From NCBI GenBank assembly GCA_029202525.1, contig CP119325.1:3570001-3634000 (forward strand): a stretch of 64,000 nt of DNA, read 5' to 3'. Under the pieces are notes generated by a model. The model had not been told where the DNA came from, did not search any database, and was given only the letters and a program-made list of their open reading frames with translations. This document shows positions 57,421-64,000 of this stretch, in pieces (position 1 is the first letter of the stretch; each line of letters starts with the position of its first letter). A program made the translations under genes and the position numbers. The stretch is from Candidatus Pseudomonas phytovorans. Its GTDB lineage: Bacteria > Pseudomonadota > Gammaproteobacteria > Pseudomonadales > Pseudomonadaceae.

Positions 57421-60400
57421 ACTGCCGGGCGCAGCGCGCTGCCGGAGATTCTGCCGGTAGCGCACGAGCAGGCATTGCCGATGTCGTTCGCCCAGCAGCG
57501 GCTGTGGTTCCTGGCGCAGATGGAGGGCGGTAACCAGGCCTACAACGTGCCGTTGGCCCTGGGCCTGCGCGGGTCGCTGGATGCCGATGCGCTGGAGGGC
57601 GCGCTCCTGCGCATCATCGAGCGCCACCAGACCTTGCGCAGCCGCTTCATCCCGCGTGATGACAGTGCCGAGGTGGTGATTGCCGCCACCCCTGGCCTCG
57701 ACTGGTTTCACTGTGAGGACATAACCGCCGAGGCCGTGCCGGGCCGCCTGCGCGATTTGGCTGCGGCACCGTTCGACCTGGCCCACGGGCCGCTGCTGCG
57801 GGCCAACCTGCTGCGCCTGGGTGCGCAACAGCATGTGCTGGCCCTGACCGTTCATCATATCGTCGCCGACGGCTGGTCGCTGGGCGTGCTGACCCACGAG
57901 CTGAGCGCCCAATACGCAGCCTTGTGCAACGGCAGTGATGACCCGTTGCCGGCGCTGGCTATCCAGTACGGCGACTACGCCGTCTGGCAGCGCCGCTGGC
58001 TGGCCGGTGAGCAGTTACAACACCAGGCTGCCTATTGGCAGCAGATGTTGGAAGGTGCACCCGAGCTGCTAAAACTGCCTGTTGACCGTCAACGTCCGGT
58101 ACGCCAGGACTTTGCCGGCGCCAGCCTGCCGCTGCAGCTTGAACCGCGCCTGACTGCCGCATTGCGGACCATGGCCCAGCGCCACGGGGTAACGCTGTAC
58201 ATGACCGTGCTCGCTGCCTGGGCAGCCTTGCTCAGCCGCCTGGCAGGCCAGCCCGAAGTGGTGGTCGGTTGCCCGGTGGCGGGGCGCGGCCGGGCCGAGC
58301 TGGAGCCCTTGGCCGGGCTGTTCGTCAACACCCTGGCCATGCGTATCGACAGCAGTGCGGCGCCCACCGCCCAAGCGCTGCTGCAACAGGTGCGCAGCCG
58401 AGTGCTGGAAGCCCAGGCCCACCAGGACCTGCCGTTCGAGCACGTGGTGGAAATGCTCCGCCCGACACGCAGCCTTGGGCATACACCGCTGTTCCAGACC
58501 TCCCTGAACTGGCAGGCCACCGAGGGCGCGGCGTTGCACTTGCAGGGCTTGCAGCTGGAGGCCGTGGCGCAGGCCGCGACAGTGGCCAAGTTCGACCTCA
58601 CGCTCAACCTGGGCGAACGTGGCGACACTTTGGCCGGCAGCCTGGATTACGCCACTGCGCTGTTCGACGCGGCCACCCTGCAGCGCTACCTGGGTTATTT
58701 CGAGTGCCTGTTGTGGGCCATGACTGATGACGACCAGCAGGTGCTGGCGCAGGTGGCGCTGGTCGATGCAGTGGAGCGCCAGGGCTTGCTGCACACCTGC
58801 AACGCCACCCAGTACCCGTATCCGCGAGACGCGGCCGTGCACGGCCTGTTCGAGCAGCGCGTCGCCCGTCACCCGCTGGCGGTGGCTGCGGTGCAGGGCG
58901 ACCAGGCGCTCTGTTATGGCGAGCTGAACGAGCGCGCCAACCGCCTGGCTCACTACCTGATCGCCAGCGGGGTACTGCCGGGGGCCAACGTGGCCATCCT
59001 GCTGCCGCGCTCGCTGACGCTGCTGGTGGCGCAACTGGCCGTGCTGAAGTGCGCCGCCGCCTATGTACCGCTGGATATCCATGCCCCCGCTGAGCGCCAG
59101 GCGTTCATGCTCGAGGACTGCCAGGCGGCGTTGCTGCTGACCTCCAGCGAGGTTGTGGCTGACTTGCCAGCGCAGCGCATCGAGCTCGATGGCCTGGCGC
59201 TCGACTGCCACCCCGTGCATAACCCGGCATTGGCGCAGGATGCCGCCAGCGCCGCGTATGTGATGTACACCTCCGGTACGACCGGCAAGCCCAAGGGCGT
59301 GTGCGTGCCGCACCGGGGGATCGCGCGCCTGGTGTTGAACAACGGCTATGCCGAACTGTTGGACAGCGACCGTGTCGGTTTTGTCTCCAACCCCGCATTT
59401 GACGCCAGTACCTTCGAAGTCTGGGGCGCACTGCTCAACGGTGGCCAGGTGCGCGTGATCGACCACGCCACGCTGATCGATCCACCGCGTTTTGCCGCGG
59501 CGCTGGTGGCGCAGGGGGTCAGCGTGCTGTTCCTGACCACCGCGCTTTTCAACCAATACGTGCAACATGTACCCGATGCACTGGCCACGCTGCGCGTGCT
59601 GATCAGCGGTGGCGAGCGAGCCGAACCGGCAGCCTTCCGGGCCTTGCTGCAACGGGCGCCGGGGTTGCGTTTGCTGAATGGCTACGGGCCAACCGAAACC
59701 ACCACCTTCGCGGTTACCTGCGAGGTCCGCGACTTGGCAGACGATGCCGCCCAGGTGCCCATTGGCCGGCCTATCGGCAATACTCAGGTGTATGTGCTGG
59801 ATGCCTGGCAACGGCTGGTACCGCAGGGTGTGGTCGGGGAGCTGTACATTGGCGGCGACGGCGTAGCCTTGGGCTACCTTAACCGTGCCGAACTGACGGC
59901 TCAGCGCTTCATCGACGACCCCTTCAGCACTCAGCCCGGCGCCCGGCTTTACCGCACGGGCGACCTGGTGCGCTGGCGCGGCGATGGCCAGCTGGAGTGC
60001 CTGGGGCGCAATGACGACCAGGTGAAGATCCGCGGCTTCCGCATAGAACTGGGCGAGATCGAGCAACAGTTGGCCCAGGCCCCGGGTATCGGCGATGTGC
60101 TGGTGATGGCCATTGCCGATGAGCCTGGGCCCTTGCGCCTGGTGGCTTGGTACACCCGCAAGGACGCTACACTGGATGCCCTGCAGCTGCGCAGCTACCT
60201 GCGCGGCCGGTTGCCGGAGTACATGGTGCCATCGGCCTTCGTCGCGCTGGCGCGGATGCCGCTGAACCGCAACGGCAAGGTCGATCGCCAGGCCCTGCCT
60301 GCTCCGGGCGCGCAAGGCTTTGCCGTGGCCGCGTTCGAGGCGCCTGAAGGCGAGCGCGAGCAAGCCTTGGCGGCGCTGTGGGGGGAGTTGCTCGACATGC

Positions 60401-63400
60401 AGCCGATCGGCCGCCACGACCGCTTCTTCGAACTGGGTGGCCATTCGCTGCTGGCCATGCGCATGCTGGCCCAGGTGCGCCAACGCCTGGGCCATGAGCT
60501 GGCCCTGGCCGACCTGTTCGCCGACGACACGCTGGCCGCCGTCGCCGCTTGCCTGGTGCGCGAGGGCCAGGCGTTGCCAGCCATTACGCCCATGCCACGC
60601 GAAGGCCGGCTGCCGCTGTCGTTCGCCCAGCAGCGCTTATGGTTCCTGGCCCAGTTGCAAGAGGCCAGCGCGGCCTATCACATCCCCATCACCTTGCGCC
60701 TGCACGGCCCGCTGCAGCGTGCGGCGCTGGAGCAGGCGCTACACCGGCTGATCGAACGGCACGAAAGCCTGCGCAGCCATTTTGTCGAGCAGGACGGCGA
60801 GCCGCATGTGCAACTGGCACCTGACAGCCGCAGCTTCAGCCTGGTTTGGCAGGGCTGCCCGGGGCTGGACCCGCCGGCGCTGGAAGTATTGCTGCGTGAA
60901 GAAGCCGGCCGGGCCTTTGCCTTGGCCCGCGACCTGCCGATACGCGGGCGGGTGCTGCAACTGGCCCAGGACCACCACGTGCTGTTGCTGACCTTGCACC
61001 ACCTGGTGGCCGACGGTTGGTCGCTGGGCGTGCTGGTCGGGGAACTGGGTGAACTCTACCAGGCCTTCAGCACCCACCAGCCTGACCCGCTGCCCGCCTT
61101 GCCGGTGCAGTACCTCGACTACGCCTTGTGGCAACAGCGCTGGTTGAGTGGCGCGGCCTTGCAACAGCAGGCTGACTACTGGGCCGCACAACTGCGCGAT
61201 GCACCGGCACTGCTGAGCCTGCCTTGGGACCGGCCGCGGCCGGAGCGCCAGCAGTACGCCGGCGACAGTGTCGCACTGTGCCTGGACCCGCGCTTGAGTA
61301 GCGAACTCAAGGCGGTGTGCCGGCGCCATGGCGCAACCCCGTACATGCTGTTCATGGCTGCCTGGGCGGTGTTGCTGGCCCGCCTGGCCGGCCAGGACGA
61401 GGTGGTGATCGGCTCACCGGTCGCCAACCGCCAGCAGGCGGAGGTAGACGGGCTGATCGGCATGTTCGTCAACTCCCTGGCACTGCGCCTGGATGTGTCG
61501 GGTGCGCCGGATGTGGCAACGTTGCTGGCCCGGGCCAAGGCGGTGGTGCTGGCGGGGCAGGCGCACCAGGACCTGCCGTTCGAGCAGGTGGTCGAGCTGC
61601 TGCGCCCACGGCGCAGCCTGGCGCACACACCGCTGTACCAGGTGTCACTGGACTGGGACGGCAACCCTGGGCACCAGGCGCTGCAACTGGCGGACCTGGC
61701 GGTGACTGCACTGGGCGGCCCGGCCACCATCGCCAAGTTCGACCTCAGCCTGAGCTTGGGCGAGCGCGACGAGGGTTTTGTCGGTGGCATCGTCTATGCC
61801 ACAGCGCTGTTCGACCGGGCGACCATCGAGCGCTTTGCCGGCTACTTCGAGCAAGTGCTGTGGGCTTTTGCGAGCGGCGACCGGGCTGTTCCGGGGCATA
61901 CCGCGCTGCCCGATGCGCATGAACGCAAGCGCTTGCTGCTGGATTTCAACGATACCGAGGTTGACTACGACCTTGAGCAGACCCTGCACGGCATGATCGA
62001 AGCGCAGGTTGTGCGCACGCCGGATGCCGTGGCAGTGCGGGCCGAAGAGGGCGAGCTGACTTACCGCCAGCTCAACGAACAGGCCAACCGCCTTGCACAT
62101 CATTTGATCGGTCTGGGGGTTAAACCCGACGATCGGGTAGCGATCTGCGTCGAACGCGGGTTGTCGATGGTGGTTGGGTTGCTGGCCATCCTCAAGGCCG
62201 GAGGCGCTTATGTGCCGGTCGACCCGGATTACCCGGCAGAGCGCGTACGGCACATGCTGAGCGACAGCGCGCCAGTGGCGGTGCTGGTACATGCGGCTAC
62301 CCGGCATGTGCCGGAAACCGGCCTGCTGGTTGATCTGGACCAGCCGACCTGGAGTGATCTGCCTGGCAGCAATCCGCTTGTGGCGGGGTTGACCCCGCGG
62401 CATCTGGCCTACGTGATCTACACCTCAGGCTCGACCGGCCTGCCGAAAGGGGTGATGAACGAGCATGCCGGAGTGGTCAACCGCTTGCTGTGGATGCAGG
62501 ACGCCTACGGCCTGGATGCCGATGACGTGGTACTGCAAAAGACCCCGTTCAGCTTCGACGTGTCGGTGTGGGAGTTCCTCTGGCCATTGCAGACCGGCGC
62601 CAGGCTGGTCATGGCGCGGCCGGGCGGGCACCGCGACCCCGAGTACCTGCGCGAGGTGATTGCCCGCGAGCACATCACCACCCTGCATTTCGTGCCGTCA
62701 ATGCTGGATGTGTTCCTCTCATCTGGCCCTACCGCGATCCCTGTGGGAGCGGGCGCGCCCGCGAAGAATCCAACACGGTGTATGGCACCGGCTTCGCCGG
62801 TGTTCGCGGCGGTTCGACGCCTCGACGCGCCCGCTCCCACAAGGCCGGCGCATGCCTCGAACAATGCACCGATCCCACGATTGGTCCGCGTGATCTGTTC
62901 GGGCGAAGCATTGCCGGGCAATCTGGTACGGCGCTTCCACCACCAGCTGCCAACCGTCGAACTGCACAACCTCTACGGCCCAACCGAAGCCGCCGTCGAC
63001 GTCAGCGCCTGGCACTGCACCAGCGCCCCCGACAACACCCCCATCGGCAAACCCATCGCCAACACCACCCTGTACATCCTCGACGACCAGCAACAACCGG
63101 TCCCGCAGGGCGTTGCGGGCGAGCTGTACATCGGCGGCGTGCAGGTCGCCCGCGGCTACCTGAATCGCGCCGAACTCACTGCCGAGCGTTTCATCGACGA
63201 CCCGTTCGTACCCGGCGCACGCCTGTACCGCACCGGCGACCTGGCCCGCCACCTGGCCGACGGCAACATCGAGTACCTGGGCCGCAATGACGACCTGGTC
63301 AAACTCCACGGCCTGCGCATCGAACTGGGCGAGATCCAGGCGTGCCTCACCGGCATCGCAGGGGTCAACGAGGCGGTGGTGATCGCCCGCGAACAGCAAT

Positions 63401-64000
63401 TGCTGGCCTACTACACCGGCCAGCAGCATACGCTGGAGGCGTTGCGCGCAGCGTTGCTGAGCCACTTGCCCGCGTTCATGGTGCCAGCGTTGTTCGTACA
63501 CCTGGACACGCTGCCGTTGAGCCCGAACGGCAAGCTCGACCGCAAGGCGCTGCCAGAGCCCGGTGTGCTACAGGACCGCCCGTTCGAAGCGCCGCAAGGC
63601 GCTACTGAAGGCCTGCTCGCAGCCATCTGGGCAGAACTGCTGGACGTTGAGCGGGTAGGGCGCCATGACAACTTCTTCGAGCTCGGTGGCCATTCCCTGG
63701 CGGCCATTCGCCTGGTCGACCGGCTTAACAAGGCAGGCTTGCAAGCTGCGCTCAACGACGTATTCCAACAGCCCAGCGTTGCGCTGCTGGCAGCCCGGCT
63801 TGCCGATAACACCGAGCATGCGCAGGGGGTGGTCACGGTACGCCCGGGTACGGCACAGACGCCGCTGTTCCTGGTGCACGAGTTCACCGGGCTGGATTTC
63901 TACTTCCCGGTACTGGGCCAACAAATGGGCGGCGGCTTCGCCATCTACGGGTTGCCCGGTGTACCGGCCGGCCAGCCGCAGCCGCACACCCTGGAGTGCC
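54082..64000 (+). CDS. psoC: Lipopeptide NRPS PsoC: modules 10-12 and start of thioesterase (partial)
   Basis: The gene starts GTG at 54082, overlapping the psoB stop by 4 bp, and is open to the window edge (at least 3306 codons). A TubC-like docking domain (MSINQLLATLTAHNVQLVLK...) opens it. Three modules follow with carrier serines at residues 1076, 2122 and 3205, predicted to load Leu, Val/Ile and Ser. The C domain of module 10 is of the dual C/E type. Those of modules 11 and 12 start LPMSFAQQRLWFLAQ and LPLSFAQQRLWFLAQ with HHxxxDG, the LCL class. From about residue 3252 a thioesterase begins (TPLFLVHEFTGLDFYFPVLG); its catalytic serine lies beyond the window. It would finish the chain and release it as a lactone. 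Export genes (macAB-like) are expected downstream but not visible. Confidence 0.9.
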   Translation, partial: MSINQLLATLTAHNVQLVLKDGQLVVQGNRQALTDTTLVAQLRAHKPTLVGMIERGEYVAVKQGAVQVPGNLIPPGCTHITPHMLNLVTLDQASLDSIVGAIPGGAANVQDIYPLAPLQQGMLFHHASATDHDPYVMQARFVFASKARLQAFADALRGVIARHDILRTSVHWQGLEAPVQVVWRQAELAVLTLPADASGRAWLDLTQAPLMRLLREAPQADGSLAATLQFHHIAMDHSALDVVRHELIAFLSGEQAQLGAPVPFRNYVAQAVLGISEAGHEAFFRDMLGDIDEATLAYGLRDVQGAGEAHNEHQLELPPALCQGLRGQARSLGVSVASLFHLAWGRVLGGLTGREQVVFGTVLMGRLLGAEATDRALGIFINTLPLRVDLGSADLGSAVRATHQRLSALMRHEHAPLALAQRCSGVAAPAPLFNALLNYRHSAPGSAQPRRAALAGIDIVESAEATNYPLTLSVDDLGEAFRLTLLASAEVPAERVCAYLQQALQGLLQTPQVAVNRLGMLPAAERQELLEGFNACAAPYEQHLTLHQRFEQQAASAPEAIAATSDGAQLSYADLNRQANALAHHLIDLGVRPDDRVAVVARRSLETLVGLLAVLKAGAGYVPVDPAHPDERVGYLLEDSSPVVVLTQQALRHRLEHVDVPLLLLDQPSWPAVDGNPTVQGLAANHLAYVIYTSGSTGQPKGVMVEHRSVSNLVDWHCRAFDLCQGRHTSSLAGFGFDAMAWEVWPALCAGATLHLAPATEGHDDLDAMLAWWQAQPLDVSFLPTPVAEYAFNHQLEHPTLRTLLIGGDRLRQFNRTQRFAVVNNYGPTETTVVASSGALQAGGVLHIGKPVDNARLYVLDAHLQPVPLGVPGELYIGGAGVARGYLNRSHLTAERFLDDPFVAAGRMYRSGDLVRWLADGTLDYLGRNDDQVKIRGVRIELGEIENRLATLAGIDEAVVIAREDQPGQPQLVAYFTAKADVQPLTPEGLRTQMQAHLPAYMVPVAFVELPALPLTANGKLDRRALPRPGRAALFEQAFEAPEGELEQALAQLWAELLQVERVGRSDDFFTLGGHSLLAMRMVSQVRLRLGVELSLAQLFANPQLAAVAELLGTAGRSALPEILPVAHEQALPMSFAQQRLWFLAQMEGGNQAYNVPLALGLRGSLDADALEGALLRIIERHQTLRSRFIPRDDSAEVVIAATPGLDWFHCEDITAEAVPGRLRDLAAAPFDLAHGPLLRANLLRLGAQQHVLALTVHHIVADGWSLGVLTHELSAQYAALCNGSDDPLPALAIQYGDYAVWQRRWLAGEQLQHQAAYWQQMLEGAPELLKLPVDRQRPVRQDFAGASLPLQLEPRLTAALRTMAQRHGVTLYMTVLAAWAALLSRLAGQPEVVVGCPVAGRGRAELEPLAGLFVNTLAMRIDSSAAPTAQALLQQVRSRVLEAQAHQDLPFEHVVEMLRPTRSLGHTPLFQTSLNWQATEGAALHLQGLQLEAVAQAATVAKFDLTLNLGERGDTLAGSLDYATALFDAATLQRYLGYFECLLWAMTDDDQQVLAQVALVDAVERQGLLHTCNATQYPYPRDAAVHGLFEQRVARHPLAVAAVQGDQALCYGELNERANRLAHYLIASGVLPGANVAILLPRSLTLLVAQLAVLKCAAAYVPLDIHAPAERQAFMLEDCQAALLLTSSEVVADLPAQRIELDGLALDCHPVHNPALAQDAASAAYVMYTSGTTGKPKGVCVPHRGIARLVLNNGYAELLDSDRVGFVSNPAFDASTFEVWGALLNGGQVRVIDHATLIDPPRFAAALVAQGVSVLFLTTALFNQYVQHVPDALATLRVLISGGERAEPAAFRALLQRAPGLRLLNGYGPTETTTFAVTCEVRDLADDAAQVPIGRPIGNTQVYVLDAWQRLVPQGVVGELYIGGDGVALGYLNRAELTAQRFIDDPFSTQPGARLYRTGDLVRWRGDGQLECLGRNDDQVKIRGFRIELGEIEQQLAQAPGIGDVLVMAIADEPGPLRLVAWYTRKDATLDALQLRSYLRGRLPEYMVPSAFVALARMPLNRNGKVDRQALPAPGAQGFAVAAFEAPEGEREQALAALWGELLDMQPIGRHDRFFELGGHSLLAMRMLAQVRQRLGHELALADLFADDTLAAVAACLVREGQALPAITPMPREGRLPLSFAQQRLWFLAQLQEASAAYHIPITLRLHGPLQRAALEQALHRLIERHESLRSHFVEQDGEPHVQLAPDSRSFSLVWQGCPGLDPPALEVLLREEAGRAFALARDLPIRGRVLQLAQDHHVLLLTLHHLVADGWSLGVLVGELGELYQAFSTHQPDPLPALPVQYLDYALWQQRWLSGAALQQQADYWAAQLRDAPALLSLPWDRPRPERQQYAGDSVALCLDPRLSSELKAVCRRHGATPYMLFMAAWAVLLARLAGQDEVVIGSPVANRQQAEVDGLIGMFVNSLALRLDVSGAPDVATLLARAKAVVLAGQAHQDLPFEQVVELLRPRRSLAHTPLYQVSLDWDGNPGHQALQLADLAVTALGGPATIAKFDLSLSLGERDEGFVGGIVYATALFDRATIERFAGYFEQVLWAFASGDRAVPGHTALPDAHERKRLLLDFNDTEVDYDLEQTLHGMIEAQVVRTPDAVAVRAEEGELTYRQLNEQANRLAHHLIGLGVKPDDRVAICVERGLSMVVGLLAILKAGGAYVPVDPDYPAERVRHMLSDSAPVAVLVHAATRHVPETGLLVDLDQPTWSDLPGSNPLVAGLTPRHLAYVIYTSGSTGLPKGVMNEHAGVVNRLLWMQDAYGLDADDVVLQKTPFSFDVSVWEFLWPLQTGARLVMARPGGHRDPEYLREVIAREHITTLHFVPSMLDVFLSSGPTAIPVGAGAPAKNPTRCMAPASPVFAAVRRLDAPAPTRPAHASNNAPIPRLVRVICSGEALPGNLVRRFHHQLPTVELHNLYGPTEAAVDVSAWHCTSAPDNTPIGKPIANTTLYILDDQQQPVPQGVAGELYIGGVQVARGYLNRAELTAERFIDDPFVPGARLYRTGDLARHLADGNIEYLGRNDDLVKLHGLRIELGEIQACLTGIAGVNEAVVIAREQQLLAYYTGQQHTLEALRAALLSHLPAFMVPALFVHLDTLPLSPNGKLDRKALPEPGVLQDRPFEAPQGATEGLLAAIWAELLDVERVGRHDNFFELGGHSLAAIRLVDRLNKAGLQAALNDVFQQPSVALLAARLADNTEHAQGVVTVRPGTAQTPLFLVHEFTGLDFYFPVLGQQMGGGFAIYGLPGVPAGQPQPHTLEC
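57421..60560 (+). other. Module 11: LCL C - A(Val/Ile) - T
   Basis: The C domain has SFAQQRLWFLAQ and canonical HHIVADGWS, so the incoming residue 10 is L. The pocket reads D-A-F-F-I-G-G-T-F-K, a branched aliphatic code (Val or Ile; relaxed specificity is plausible, as putisolvins vary here). The A3 motif is SGTTGKPKG. T serine codon is at 60445. Confidence 0.78.
60561..63800 (+). other. Module 12: LCL C - A(Ser) with REP pair - T
   Basis: The C domain has SFAQQRLWFLAQ and HHLVADGWS (LCL), so residue 11 is L. The A domain is of the same lineage as modules 6 and 9 (D-V-W-H-I-S-L-V-D-K, Ser) and carries a REP pair at 62742-62841. One A8-region change is visible: NDDLVKLHGLR here versus NDDQVKLRGLR in modules 6 and 9. 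T serine codon is at 63694. Confidence 0.83.
62742..62841. repeat. In-frame 100-bp REP pair inside the Ser A domain of module 12
   Basis: It is the same 100-bp doublet as at 43489-43588. I see no base difference between the two copies, and the reading frame and insertion point are the same. Confidence 0.93.
63835..64000 (+). other. Thioesterase domain of PsoC, N-terminal part only
   Basis: After the last carrier domain the sequence VVTVRPGTAQTPLFLVHEFT, then GLDFYFPVLGQQMGGGFAIY, matches the beginning of a type I thioesterase (alpha/beta hydrolase with the oxyanion-region HEFTG). The window ends before the GxSxG nucleophile motif. Whether one or two TE domains follow cannot be seen. Confidence 0.8.

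Noticed and set aside
25100..64000. The module repeats as a tandem-repeat or CRISPR-like array
   Set aside because: The periodicity of about 3.2 kb is the NRPS module length and is explained by C-A-T domains.

Overview
The window looks like chromosomal DNA of a Pseudomonas putida-group bacterium. It is GC-rich and carries many P. putida-type REP elements (core TGTGGGAGCGGG...CCCGCGAA). The gene order of the left third resembles, from memory, the P. putida Pea exopolysaccharide region and the metabolic genes that follow it. No rRNA, tRNA, CRISPR array, transposase or prophage was seen.

Left part (1-24 kb). The end of an exopolysaccharide cluster comes first: a partial GT4 glycosyltransferase, a GT2, a WecG/TagA-type transferase and an undecaprenyl-phosphate sugar transferase. 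A LysR regulator divergent from an L-serine dehydratase follows, then a DUF3313 lipoprotein, a RelE-like toxin-antitoxin pair and a polyamine block (oxidase puuB, periplasmic binding protein, gamma-glutamylputrescine synthetase puuA). Next are an AraC regulator, an uncharacterised helicase-like ATPase, a succinate-semialdehyde dehydrogenase with a divergent LysR, a PagL-type lipid A deacylase, a TonB siderophore receptor with a Fur-box-like site, a double-Usp protein, and mntP behind a yybP-ykoY manganese riboswitch.

Right part (22.5-64 kb). This is a cyclic lipopeptide locus. On the minus strand a LuxR regulator and a NodT-family outer-membrane efflux lipoprotein form a probable operon. Divergently, three giant non-ribosomal peptide synthetases carry 2, 7 and 3 modules; the last runs off the right edge just inside its thioesterase. 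Reading the adenylation pockets by eye gives Leu-Glu-Leu-Leu-Gln-Ser-Val-Leu-Ser-Leu-Val/Ile-Ser. Together with the 2-7-3 architecture this identifies a putisolvin-type lipopeptide (psoA/psoB/psoC). The condensation domains of modules 2-10 look like dual condensation/epimerisation domains and those of modules 11-12 like ordinary LCL domains. That predicts D residues at 1-9 and L residues at 10-12.

The most unusual signal is that REP elements, normally extragenic, lie in frame inside the synthetase genes. An identical 100-bp REP pair is inside the serine adenylation domains of modules 6 and 12, but not in the near-identical module 9. Single REPs encoding CGSGFTREEST are inside the condensation domains of modules 5, 6 and 9. 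Modules 6 and 9 also share a tract of about 596 bp in which I see no difference, which points to gene conversion between modules.
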